NCBI RefSeq assembly: GCF_048544455.1
Contig: NC_133538.1
Coordinates: 453,729,311-453,793,310 of the forward strand
Reading direction: 5' to 3'
Origin: Silene latifolia
Lineage: Eukaryota > Streptophyta > Magnoliopsida > Caryophyllales > Caryophyllaceae
Length of the DNA stretch: 64,000 nt
A program made the translations under genes and the position numbers. A model generated the notes under the pieces. That model was not told the origin of the DNA and did not search any database. It was given only the letters and a program-made list of their open reading frames with translations. Below are positions 37,573 to 49,390 of the stretch, piece by piece (position 1 is the stretch's first letter; every line of letters begins with the position of its first letter).

Positions 37573-38824
37573 TGTAACACCCTCATTTACCAAGAAGTTG
37601 TTAACAAGAACTTCCCAAGAAAATAAGGGCGTTACCATCTCGGATGCCCGAGGTAGTTCATATCAGATAGAAAATGAAATAACAATTACAACTTTACAAT
37701 ATAATATTTTAAAAGCTGATACAAGACTAAACCTGAAGTAACTATCTACAATGTCATATATAATTAAACTAAAGCTATGACTATCTGAACTAAGCGAAAC
37801 CTGTGGTGACTCGCTCCCTCCAAGGCCCCAGACAAAGCTCCTCGTAACCATCAACACCTGATAAGACTAATACCTACTTACCATTTACCGGCAATATCAA
37901 ATGGATCACCGTAGACACATAAGAGAAAACAAAGAACACACAAACACCGACCTCCACCAACTCCAACCTCCGTAGTAACCAATGGCTCTCATCGCAACGA
38001 GTAGCCAGGTTTCCATCGCAAGAGGTAACCCACCCCTGCCGATGCCAAATCGCAGCCCTGGATATCTAAATCCCCGCTCATTGCAACGAGCGAACCAAAG
38101 CTCATTAATGTGCACATCCCCTTTGCGACGGGAGTCACAAGGGGCGAAACAAGGGGTGACACCATCTCCCGAAATGGCTCAGAATATCCAATCCAATACA
38201 TCAACAACAACAAACACAATAATATAATCTAAATGACAAACAACTACAACCATTCAATCAAACAGAAACTATAATGAGTAGGGAAACCCTATCTCTAGGG
38301 AATCTACACGCAAGTACCAACAATCTTACAAACGTATACAGGACATCACCATCGTCACCTACAACCAATGGTATAATTCTATCACGACTAACTATTATCA
38401 TAACAAAAACAGAAGATGAGGATAACGACTTACCTTTTTAAATAGAACGACGACGAAAACTGTTTCCTGGCTTGGTAATCCCGCTCCCACGTTGGTCTTC
38501 TAAATGGAGGATTTAAATGTAACAAGGTGGGGGGAAAGAGGGGAAAAGGGAAGAGAGTCTAATTTTAGGTTTTGAGAAAATGAAAGAATTGATTTACGGA
38601 AATAATTTAAGTCGCGACCTCCACGTAACATTATACCACGCTGTCACTAGCCCACTCGGTCGAGTATGGAGCATACTCAGCCGAGTATACCGCACTCGGT
38701 CGAGTGAACCCTTACTAGGTCAAGTACTCAGTCTCAAGTGCAATATAACTCCCCCTTCATCACCCACTAAGGATCTCGCTAAGTCAAGGGTTAGTCAACG
38801 GGTCCCTAAAAGGCGGGTATTACA
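37573..38824 (-). mobile_element. LTR E1, 3' LTR of element E
   Basis: Plus-strand limits TGTAACACCC and GGGTATTACA, 1252 bp. On the minus strand a TTTTTATGGAGGGAAGAT purine tract abuts its start. It holds ACTCGGTCGAGT palindromes at 38654, 38675, 38694 and 38714 and degenerate CGCAACGAG-containing repeats at 37990-38130. Confidence 0.87.
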
Positions 38825-40149
38825 ATCTTCCCTCCATAAAAAGAACTTTGTCCCCGAAATTCGACCCACACGTCAGACGAAACGTAAAAGAAATAAATCC
38901 AAGAGATACGTGATGCTAAGTATAAATCATGAGACCGCAACAATGTTTATGAAATACAACACAACCATGCTCATTCCGTCCATATCGCAATCGTACCAAA
39001 TTCGCAACCATCAAGCCAACCCCAACTTATCCATTGTATGAATGCAATTACATCACCAAACACCAAATGCAATTATGTCACAGTCAGACCTCTTCACTAA
39101 AGCAAGTAGTAAATTTTACTGTAATTACCAAACTTTTAAAGAAATTATCGTTGCGATGTTATTCGCCCCCCCCCTCCCCCCCCCCCCCCCACCTCCCTCC
39201 TAAAAGGAACTTCATCTCCGAAGTTCACTCCCAAGACCAATCGGAGAAATGTATTAAACAAGATGAATTAAAGACGAAATCTTTATCCAAGTTGACTTAT
39301 CCACTCTAGGTGAATATATTCATAATTAATCAAAGTGATCTCTTTAAGCTCAAGGAAAAGTTGGTTACTGATAAAGAAGAATTTAATAACAACGGAGCAT
39401 GTAGCAATTAACAAATATAATGCCTCATTGTAAGGATAAAGCTCTTAACTCAAACAGAATTAAAGTAGTAACATTAAACGATTTAGACCATAATCAGTAT
39501 GGGAATGCAACTATTACATGTCAATGTGATATTAGTCCAATTATACATGTATCAAAATGATAAATAACAAATCGGGACACATAAAATAGTACTCATATCA
39601 CCAACATATACACACCCACACCAATTCGGGATTCACATTCGACTAAATTTCCACCCGCATCACAAGAACCATGACACGACCGTAACACCATTACCACTTC
39701 TTCACATCTCTTGACCATCTCATACAACACGGAGTATCATAACATCTAGATATTACACCAAATCTTGCACACAAAACTATAATGGATCACGTAGCACGCA
39801 TATGGGGAATATAGCAGCACACTCAGTCGAGTGACAGGATACTCGGCCGAGTGAAGGGAAGTATTCATTCGAGTACCCTACGGGCAGAATGCGACTTAGA
39901 GAGCAAAAGCATAATTATAAATTCTGAAACTACGTGCAATACTTAACAACTTATAACCAGATATCACATAAACCCGGAACTACCAGCACACAAAGTTTAT
40001 GTTATCCAACACAAAATAATCTTGGCCTTATGGCCGATAACAAACCCAACTGAATAAATTGTTCAAGTACTAAAAAACTAATTAAAATCCGTATCAAGTT
40101 CAGCAAAATAAACATAAAAACAACGATGAAGCATCCAACTCAAGGCTCC
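38825..40149 (-). other. 3' internal region of element E
   Basis: No gene. Near 39190-39235 it repeats the PPT-adjacent motif: AACTTC-GGAGAT-GAAGTT hairpin followed by AGGAGGGAGGTGGGGG on the minus strand, including a C-rich run at 39168-39191 on the plus strand. Isolated ACTCGGCCGAGT-type palindromes occur at 39815-39870. The rest is AT-rich. Confidence 0.65.
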
Positions 40150-41722
40150 TCGCCCATATCCTCGTCCATAGGCTCCTCGACAACTATACTCGATGTCCCA
40201 ACTCCATTACCCACTCCATCAGCAGCACCACGACAAACCTACCTACCCTCCGAGTCAGGCTGACTACCATAGTTGGCACCCCAAGGACCTGTAAGACATC
40301 CGAAGTCATGGCTAATCGTGGTGTCCAACATAGATCTATCCACTCCATAGCTTTCGAAAACCCCACTATCATTCCCCACTTCCCTCCACCAAGCCGGCTG
40401 AGCACACTCAGTTTCCACATTCTGGAGGTGCGCCATCTCTTGCATGTTTCTCAAAACTAAGGCATTGGGCAACCTCTCCATGAGCTCGCTAACCTGCATC
40501 CTAGGGTCGTGCACGGTCGGGGATGCCGGATACTGGTATTGGTACTATTACGGGTACTGGGAAAAGTCTTAGGGAACAAAAGGTGTCTGACACACAACCT
40601 CCCTAGTCTCCTTCGCTTCCCGAGTCTCACGTGAAGCTTGGGCGACTCTCGATAGGGGTTCAACACCGGCTTAGACATCTTCTCAAGGATATGGTCAGGG
40701 ATAAGGTAACTCTGGGATGGAAAGTCGGGGACCTCACTCTCCGGGTCAGTTTCCTCCGAATGATCTATCACTGGAAGGTTTTCCTCATCTGGTAACCTCA
40801 TCCACTTAGATCCCTTTCACCCTCCATGCCAAAGTCCCATCCTCCAAAATCCTCAACCACTTGATATGAAGCAAATAATCCTTGTTGATGGTAGCGAATC
40901 CCTGGAGCAAGGCCATAAAATCAGCAGCAGGTGCAAAATCAGTAAGTCTCTGAGCTAAGCGGGTCACCAAGGCACCATAACTAAGGTAACGGTGTCAAGA
41001 CTGGGTCATATGGACTAGGCTAGCACACACTATAGCTGAAGCACTATAGTAAAAATGCTCCCCTCGGGTTGGGTTCAGGTAAGATACCAAAAACATCACC
41101 TTATGTGAGTTAAGTTTACTCGCATCATTCCTCCCATATAACAGACATGTCATCATCCTCAAAAAAAGTCTAAAAGACACAAGTTGAACATCGTTGATAA
41201 GCATGGAACTTACACTAGGCACATGCCGACTAGTAAACAACGGAAGGAAACAGGCAGCCCCACTGTCCGCTATCACATCCTCCAAATATCGTTCATTTTC
41301 CTTCTCCGACCCCAAATGCTGAGCTACCTCGTCAAGGGACAAATAAAAGTCGGTGTTCATGAGGCGGAGACTAACGACTTCCTAGAACTATCATACTTAT
41401 AAGAACTCAAGAACTTAAGGGTGAGGAAAGCATAGGACATCTTACGAAGCCGATATAGACCCTCCGTACCGAACACATCAAATATATGACGAACATCAAC
41501 CTCATTACCCAACTCCTACAAAATGTTCGTGTCCAGACACCGAGTAGGTTTCAAAGGGATTTCCATTAAAGCAGTAAAAGCCTGATGCTGATCAAAGTTT
41601 GCAAATACTACCGTGGAGTACTTGGCTATCTGAGGAATAGTCGGTCCTTGACTCGATTGGCCTTGCTCGGCCGCGGTTGTTGCACGGGTCCTCTTCTTGA
41701 TGGCTCCTTGGGCTCTAGGCAT
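40150..41722 (-). pseudogene. Element E ORF1 (ATHILA ORF-1-like)
   Basis: The minus-strand ATG at 41722 starts a basic N-terminus (PRAQGAIKKRTR), then PQIAKYSTVVFANFDQHQAF. Later segments in other frames include DFYLSLDEVAQHLG (near 41350), matching ITYGELGKILGL of element I, and LVSFRLFLRMMTCLLYGRND. The C-terminal third (40800-40184) is Glu/Pro-rich. Several frameshifts and stops make it a pseudogene. Assignment rests on the block order shared with elements I, II and D and is less certain than for those. Confidence 0.65.
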
Positions 41723-43064
41723 CCGACAAAAATATGGTTTTAACAAGAATTTTCTGGGTTTTCATGTGTACCAAAGACGAAATTCAGATTTCATGTTTCA
41801 AAAGATGAAGTTTAAGATGGATTTTTCAGTCAAAATACTCGAAAATAAGCACTAGGTAGTGTAGCATTAGCATCAATTAGCCTTTTATATCCTTTTAGGA
41901 TGAATTAGGATGTGAACATTTGGGGGCAAACCCTAGAAATTTCGTCTCATCAATACTACAAATTTGGGGTTTAAAATTACCTTTCCCATAATAAATAATT
42001 ATATAATAGACAAGGTTTATCCAATTAACAACACTTAAATCATATTTTGAAGGTATTAATTCCCAAAATTTCAGTTTCTAATCAAACACTAGCCATTCTA
42101 ATTACTGAAAAACAGTTGGAATAACATTACCTTGAAGTTTTTGAGTGGGATTGATTGCTAATAGGAGCAAAGTGATGAATTAAGGAAGCTATGAACACAA
42201 ATATCACAAAGGTTTTGTTGAGAGAAAACTTTTGAGAGAGTTTGAATGAGTTTTGATAAGGAGATATCGAAATTATGAGTAAAAATAAATTATAAGGTTT
42301 CCGGAAATTTAATCGAAAACCGGTTAAATTAGGGCACTCGGTCGAGTGCTCAAGTGCACTCGGTCAAGTAGCCTATACTCGGTCGAGTGTACTCGGTCGA
42401 GTGTTTAACTGGCAGATTTGAGCTGCTACTGCCTATCAGGCACTCGGTCAAGTAGACGTTTTACTCGGTCGAGTACCCTCAAAAGGTAAAAAAAATGTCG
42501 TTCAACGACTGCATCGCCATTCCTGCAACACAAGAAATGTTGTTCGGAGTCTAGGACATACTTAGAACTCATCACAAATTAGTTTCTACTTCTATTATCT
42601 ACTACACACCTTAGCAATTATACCCATATAACTAATATCTCATTCATATTGTATTCAACTCAAAGACTTGAACATACTAACAACAATATCGTATACACAT
42701 AGATAATCCACACACTTATACCATGCTTGATTTACACATAGCATAGTTCACACTATTAACACCCATAGTTCACATTTGTACTATAACCAATCACACCTAT
42801 AATCTAGGCCTCGACAGCTATAAGCTCATCCACATAATCATTCACATCTCATTCAAAAGATCCATACTTCCCCACACTTAAACCCAACCACAGAATTACT
42901 GGCTTAAGCATATTAGGGCCGGGATTCTGGAATGAGGGCGTCTTTCCATCCAAAATCAAACATGAGGGGCTCCTAACACACATACACCAGGTTCATTTTA
43001 TTAGCCTCTCTACATTCATTTGGTTCATTGGTTCAGGTTCCAAAATCGTCGCTCTGATACACTT
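41723..43064 (-). promoter_or_regulatory. Element E leader with PBS and pre-ORF1 motif array
   Basis: On the minus strand: PBS (43061-43051), about 570 bases without a gene, the ACTCGGTCGAGT array (42474-42336), a TTATAATTTATTTT stretch (about 42295-42280), a leader-like stretch and the ORF1 ATG. The order array, possible TATA, leader, ORF1 is the same as in elements I and II. Confidence 0.55.
42336..42474 (-). repeat. Array of ACTCGGTCGAGT palindromes upstream of element E ORF1
   Basis: Units start at 42336, 42358, 42377, 42391, 42442 and 42463. Two have GGTCAAGT in the second half. The same 12-base palindrome is arrayed in both LTRs of element E. Confidence 0.88.
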
Positions 43065-43792
43065 TGTAACACCCCCATTTACCAAGGAGCCTTTAACAAG
43101 ACCTTGCCAAGCAAATAAGGGCGTTACTATATCGATTGCCCGAGATAGTTCATATCAAATAGACAATGAAAGAACAATTGCAAATTTATAATATAATCTT
43201 ATAAAAGCTGATATAAGACTAAACCAGAAGTAACTATCTACAACATCATATACAATTTAACCAAAGCTATGACTGTCTGAACTAAGCAAACTCAGTGGTG
43301 ACTCGCTCCCTCCAAGGCCGTAGACAAAGCTCCCAGCAACCATAAACATCTGATAAGACTAATACCTGCTCACCATTTGCAGGCAATATAAAATAGATCA
43401 CTGTAGAGACATAAGAGAAAACAAAGAACACATAAACACCACACACGGTCAGTAACAGAATATAATGAACGCATAAATGATAGTACAATAGAACATCACA
43501 AGTATACACATCAACACTGACCTTCACCAACTCCAACTTCCGTAGTAACAAATGGCTCTCATCGCAACGAGTAGCCGGGTTCCGATCGCAACAGGTAACC
43601 CACCCCTGCTGATGTCAGACCGCAGCCCTAAACATCTAAATCCTTGCTCATCGCAATGAGCAAACCCAAGCTCATTAATGTGCACATCCCACTTGCGACG
43701 GGAGTCACAAGGGGTGAAACCATCTCCCGACTTGGCTCATAATATCCAATCAAATAACTCAACAACAACAATCACAATAATTTACTCACAAT

Positions 43793-45695
43793 TGATGTGA
43801 ACATTATATGTGCACATTTAGTCCCCTAATTGAGCCTATTATACATACTAATATAGCATTTCATGGCCATTTTATCCGTCAAAACCTTCCTATTTGCTTT
43901 TCTATCGCATTTAATATGTTTTGTAGAAAAGGAGATAATAAGGCGGAAATTCCCGTCTTTCGTGCATATTTGGAAGCTTATTGACGATATTAGATGGACT
44001 AGTATGAAGAGGAGGCAAGAATGATGGCCAAGTATGTAGTAATAAAGAGTATATAGAAAGCTCAAAGGGTTAAAAGTAAGAATGACGAGAGGGAAGGCAT
44101 TAAAAGAAGAAATCGCTCGAAAACCGAACCAAGGGTTGCTCCTTTGGCTCTGAAAATATACTAGATGGAATGGCGTCAAAAAAACAAGTGATCTAGGCTT
44201 TTGAATCACTCCAATAGGAGTCCGGATGAGAAAATGACATCCGTTTTACAATCCGAGGTCAAACAAAGAAGCTGTTCGGGAATCCGGGCGTCTTAGGCAG
44301 AAGACGCCAGTCTTCTCAAGAAGACGCCCATATTCCTCCAAATCTGCCCGTCTTCCCCTCTCTTTTTGTCCGAGCGTCTTGCTCCAAATCCGCCCGTCTT
44401 CCCCTGCTACAATCCGCCCGTCCCGACACCAAACCGCCCGGATTCCTTTACAGCAATTTTCGTGTTCTTCAAGCTCCGTGAAAGACGCCCTTCCTTCGAA
44501 AAATACCGGCGTCTCCCTGCTCAAAACTAAAAAGTGTAATTACTAGTTTAGCCCTTAGTTAACCCTAATGCATCCACCTAATTTCTACTATAAATACCCC
44601 ACTTGTAAATAATCAAAGGGGGATCCCCTTTATCAAGTTTTATTAGATTAGAAACACATCTTTTTAGCTAGAAAATCCTTCCTTAGATTAGATTAGGAGT
44701 AGATTAGAATAGATTACTCTTTAATCTTTCAACAAATTACACATTAATCTCTCCTTAATTATTGTTCAAGTTTATTATTCAAGTTTGTTACTTTTAGGTA
44801 ATTGAAGATTATTGGGTTATTATTGGAGGATTGACAACCCTTCATCAATCAATCAAGTTTCTTCTATTATTCTTTGCTTTATTATTTGGATCATCTCAAG
44901 TTTGGTATAATTCCTTTACTCTTTAATCTTTATTGTTCATTTCTTCATTCTATTATCATGTTTATACTTGTTGTGACGATTGACACCATTAATGACATGT
45001 TTCCCATGATAATGAGTGAGTAGTTTCTCTAGCTTGGATTAGTGGGTAATTAGGGGAAACCAACATGGGATTGATTCATGCTTAATCTAATATGTTCACA
45101 TGATTAAATTTCTTGGTTGTTGTGATGTCAACCTTATGCACATGTTATGTTTGATGAAATGCCAAGCCTATGAATCCTTGCTTTTACAACCATCTCTTAT
45201 CTACTCAACTTGACTTGTAACATATAAACCAACTCGAGTCTTGTTAGACCATGCATAGAAGTTGAATAGGAGGAAAGTAAGTCGACTTGTAGGTGTTGTA
45301 CAATCTAATCGATTCGGCTCCGGGACCCAACCCTTCCTATGAACCGTAAGACATAAACCAACTCGGTTCCCCCACAACACTAATTGCTTGCATATAATTG
45401 TAAACATGTCTGTATGATCAACACCATGAATCCTCTATAACCCCATGACATCCTAGCACTTTTAATCATTTGTTTACATCTTTCCTTTTATTGCTTGTTT
45501 TACTTTATTGCTTTTATTAGTCTAGAACACAACTACAAACCCAAGCAAATTGTGACACTAGCATAAATTGAGATAGATAGACTTAGAACCCAAAGCACAC
45601 CGTCCCATGGATCGATTTCGACTTACCGCTAACTAGTAGTTTGTTGAGTATTATAAATGTGTTTTGATTGGGCGTACAACGACACGGCCACGTCA
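43793..45695 (+). mobile_element. Solo LTR A4 inside LTR E2
   Basis: Begins TGATGTGAAC and ends CCACGTCA, 1903 bp, flanked by ACAAT at 43788-43792 and 45696-45700. It resembles the A LTRs: CCCCTAATTGAGCC near the start, a CCGCCCGTC/GACGCCC motif array at about 44283-44512, TATAAATA near 44590 and the GATTCGGCTCCGGGACC block at 45313. No internal region, so it is a recombined solo LTR. Confidence 0.92.
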
Positions 45696-45790
45696 ACAAT
45701 GACAAACAATTACAACCATGCAATCCAACACAAACTGTACTGAGTAGGGAAACCCTACCTCTAGCGAATCTTCACTCAAGCACCAACAAT

Positions 45791-45966
45791 AAGCGGCGGA
45801 GCCAAGATTTTAAGTCAGCGTGGGGCGAAAATTTTCACCGGGGGCAAAAGGACAATATTATAAGGGGACGTCGAAAAAATTTGAAAATTTTAACTAAAAA
45901 TTCCGAAGTTTCAAACGCCCGGTAGCGACGGCCCCCGCTAGCCCCCCCCCCGCTTGCGCCATTGCT
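45791..45966. mobile_element. MITE-like insertion of 176 bp in LTR E2
   Basis: Absent from LTR E1 at the same place. Flanked by AACAAT at 45785-45790 and 45967-45972. The ends (AAGCGGCGGAGCC and GCTTGCGCCATTGCT) are imperfectly inverted. Contains a C run at 45942-45951. Family not known to me. Confidence 0.65.
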
Positions 45967-46391
45967 AACAATCATACAAACGTATACGGGACATCACCAT
46001 CGTCACCTACAACCAATGGTACAACTCTATCACGACCAACTATTATCATTACTAAAACCAAAGATGAGGATAAAGACTTACCTTGTTAAATCGATCGACC
46101 ACGGAAGCTACATTCTGACTCGCTAATCCTGCTCCCACGTTGGTCCTCTAGGTGGAGGATTTAAATGTGATAAGGTGGGGGGAAAAGAGGGGAAAAGGGT
46201 AGAGAGTCTGATTTTAGGGTTTGAGAAAATGAAAGATATGATTTACGAAAATGATTTAAGTCGTGACCTCCGCGTAACATTATAACACGTTATCACTCGC
46301 CCACTCGGTCTAGTATGGAGCATACTCGGCCGAGTAGACCGCACTTGATCGAGTGCCATGGAGACTCGGCAGAGTGACCCTTACTAGGTTG

Positions 46392-47070
46392 CACTACAAG
46401 AAAAACTAAAACAGGTGAACGAAATTTGGCGACTGATAGCGGTAGTCGCCAAATTTGCGACTGATTTTCAGATTAGCGACTGAAATCAGTCGCTAATCTG
46501 GCGACTGATTTTTTTAAAAAGGGAATCAAAAGTGGCGACTGATTTTTTACATTTGGCGACGGATTTAGTGGTAGACACCAATTTGGCGACTGAAATTCAA
46601 TCGCCAAAATGAATTTCAGTCGCCAAAATTTTTAATAGAAACAGGCGCTCCTCTCTCCTACTTTATTCTTTACGAAAAAAAAGGAAGAGCGACGATAGGG
46701 GCGACGACACAAGCAACGAACAACACCACACAACCACCCTTCCACCGCCACTTCCACTCTTGTAATTAGGTTAGTTTTTTTTTGTTTAATTTCAGTTTAA
46801 TTTGTTAGATTAATTTGTAGTTATTTTGATTAATTTGTGGTTAGTTTGTTAGATTTATTTGTAGTTAGTATATTAGATTATTTGTAGTTAGATTTAGTTT
46901 AATTTGTGTTTGAATTAAAAGGGATTGATTAAAGGGGTTTGTGTTTAGGTTTAGGGTTATGGGTGGGGGTTGGTCGGCCTTAGGTGACGGTTGTCGGTCG
47001 TGGTGGGCCGTGGGTGGGGTGGGTCGTGGGGTGGCCTTGGGTGGGTCGTGGGTGGTGTTTGGTGTTGGGT
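46392..47070 (+). mobile_element. CACTA transposon end, truncated
   Basis: Begins CACTACAAGAAAAAC, the classic CACTA terminal repeat, followed by many TTTGGCGACTGA or reverse copies as subterminal repeats, including a perfect 15-base inverted repeat at 46469-46500. No opposite terminal repeat is visible, and LTR E2 sequence resumes near 47070. The GT-rich stretch at 46960-47065 has no gene. Confidence 0.75.
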
Positions 47071-47161
47071 AGCTAAGTGAAACGTCTCATTATCATTAGT
47101 ATTAAGCTAAGTGAAATCGTCAATGGCCAGTCAACGGGTGCCTAAAAGGCGGATATTACCA

Positions 47162-47403
47162 CCGGGCCGACCTGAACTTCTCCTTCAATTCCCATTAATC
47201 AACACAGCAAGAAACTGTCGACGCACACATCATCACCCGGTCAACCTATATCCAATCGAAGCCCATAATCCGCAGCACCCTATCTAAAAAATTCCACTCA
47301 ACTCTATCATAAGCTTTTGTCATGTCAAGTTTAATCGCCATAGGCCCATCACCATGCCTTGAATTTTTCATATGGTGGAATAATTCAAAATCAATAAGAA
47401 TAT
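47162..47403 (-). pseudogene. LINE fragment, middle of RT
   Basis: Minus-strand frame with ILIDFELFHHMKN, MAIKLDMTKAYDRVEW and FLDRVLRIMGFDWI, the central blocks of plant L1-type RT. It lies between elements C and E and links the LINE pieces at 58148-58827 and 36470-37572. It includes the duplicated target bases of both insertions. Confidence 0.9.
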
Positions 47404-49390
47404 TGAAAAGGCTGACGCAACCTATCAAAAATAACCAACTGGTCTCTAACCAATATAGTCAGGGAAATCGGGATCGTATCCACAGGGAGGCTATTTGCAA
47501 TCTAATTGTCAATTTAATTCTGTCTGAGTAACCAACGAGGTTTGTTTGAATTGTTTTACTTAATTAAAAGCAAAAAAATAAATGGATTAAAAAGAGAAAA
47601 TGAGTTGAGATAAATATAAGGGAAAGGAGCTAGGACATCGGTTCACCATGGATTATTACGGGTCATAGGTAGGGTCAAAGGTCAGTCTCAATTACCGGTC
47701 TATAGGGCAGTGAAAAGGTCCTCTCGGTCCGCTATTCTCCCTAAAATGCTTCTAGCTGGCTCTCGCAACTTACTAGGGCACTCTAAAATTTGTGACAGGT
47801 CTAACCCTCACCAGACTTTCGATCTTAGGTCGGGGTTTACCAATACAATTAATCAATTACGTCGACTTAACCAATTAAAAGCAATCAAACATCACAATTA
47901 ACAACATAGACCAATTATATCGACTAAACTAATTACCCAGTTAATACCGTCTCAATTCATGGCTCCCCTAAATCCTAACAAAAGGGGTTTAGCTACTCAT
48001 AATGAAACTAAAACAATAATAATTGAATATGATGATAAAGGGAAAGAATTCATAATGTAAATAATTGAGAAATTAATTAACATAAATTAAAACTAAAAAT
48101 AATTAAAAGGATAGAAAATAAAAGTAATAAAGTGAGATGAATGAAAAAGGAAAAGAGGAATTGAAATTACCGAATAGTCAAGTTAGAGCAATAGCGAAAC
48201 AGAAATAATTTATTCTAGATCTAAAGTTTTGAGAAGAGAAAGTAAAGTACGTGATAGAGTGTACGGATGGAGTTCCCAAACTAAATAGGCGTCTAATAAT
48301 TCGTACCCTAATACCAGTCTTATGTGGTCTTTTATACTCCGTATTAAAAGTATAAGAGCCCAAATAAAAGAAATAAAACCACCGACTAAATAAAGTGAAC
48401 GCTGCAACACATCTGCCACAAACTCTGGTCGATCGACATAAAACTCCGGTCGATTGACATAGGCGTCATGGTTGAACGACCTGTTGATTATAGTAGGACG
48501 ACAAATCATCATCATCTCAAAAGTGCATCAATACTGTGTCGAGCAAGTAAAAGGAGGAGTAAGAACTCGTCGGACGACATGAGCATGGCTGTAGGACAAC
48601 TTAGCAGCACAAGGTAAGAGCCATTCGTTACTGTGTCGAAATCATAAAGGGGAGGTCGACCGACGTGGCAGGTTCCTCAAATTGTTGCTGCTGCTTCGAC
48701 AAAACAGAGCAGGTGGTTGAAGGACAGAGCTGCACAAGGTCGAACGACTTGCTTTGATGATGGGAATAGACGACAACGCTTGCAACGGAGGAGATGTGGG
48801 TAACAAAGGAGGAATAAGTTAACTGTTGCATTTCCGAGGTCGGAAGTAAAGCTGCTCGATATGGCTGATGAAGAAAGACGACTTGGCTGATGAAGAAAGA
48901 TGACTTGGCTGCCGTCTCGATCGAATGACATAGCAGCTGATAGTTGGTCAACCTGCTAGCTAGTGATCGAACGACACCTTGATGTAGGCTGAACGACACG
49001 TATCGTTAATCTATTGACATGATTGTTGCGTGGCAGCTTCAAGTGTGTACGGCTGCTCCTCTAAAGACGCTGCTATTGTTTCAGCAAGGAGTTGGCAGTG
49101 CCCTAATGACATAGCCAAATTAGTTGGTCAATGGACAAGGTTGCGTTGACGGTATACAACATGTATAGACCTCATTCCCACTCTCCCAAGCTCATCTAAA
49201 CTACAAATTTCCTTCTTATTCCCTTACTAAACGGGTCTCGCTTATAACGTAAATGAGCTCCAGTCCTGCAAAAGACACGAAACATACCAAAACAGCAAAT
49301 ATACGGGCGAAAATAAAGAGAATTAAACAAATAAAATCATAGAAATGCGTGCCAAATAAGTAAATAAATACGTCAAAAAGGCACGCATCA
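47404..49390 (-). mobile_element. 3' LTR of element C
   Basis: Minus-strand limits TGATGCGTGCC and GCCTTTTCA, 1987 bp. Contains GTCGATCGAC-type units (48428, 48449, then diverged ones at 48471, 48493, 48538, 48569, 48591 and more up to about 48985) upstream of TATAAAAG on the minus strand near 48335, and the CGGACCGAGAGGACC block at 47720. Confidence 0.9.

Larger units (their letters stand above)
37573..47161 (-). mobile_element. Element E: Tekay-like LTR element carrying only an ORF1-like gene
   Basis: LTRs with TGTAATACCC/TGTAACACCC ends flank an internal region of about 4.2 kb. A PBS like that of initiator tRNA-Met lies at 43051-43061 and a purine tract at 38825-38837, both on the minus strand. 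Flanks CCGAG (37568-37572) and CCGGG (47162-47166) are a target duplication with one change. No gag or pol is seen inside; an ATHILA ORF-1-like gene is. The 5' LTR was later hit by a solo LTR, a MITE-like insert and a CACTA end. Confidence 0.8.
43065..47161 (-). mobile_element. LTR E2, 5' LTR of element E, with later insertions
   Basis: Starts TGTAACACCCCC and ends GGATATTACCA on the plus strand. Its own sequence (43065-43792, 45701-45790, 45973-46391, about 47071-47161) aligns with LTR E1 piece by piece. Palindromes ACTCGGTCTAGT, ACTCGGCCGAGT, ACTTGATCGAGT and ACTCGGCAGAGT lie at 46303-46375. Confidence 0.82.

Noticed and set aside
37573..38824. Several 60-90 codon frames in LTR E1
   Set aside because: Region is an LTR with a matching copy at 43065-47161, and the frames are not kept there.
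39168..39191. Poly-C run as a G-quadruplex or regulatory signal
   Set aside because: Probably a slipped PPT-like tract; similar C runs at 45942 and 53382 lie in unrelated elements.
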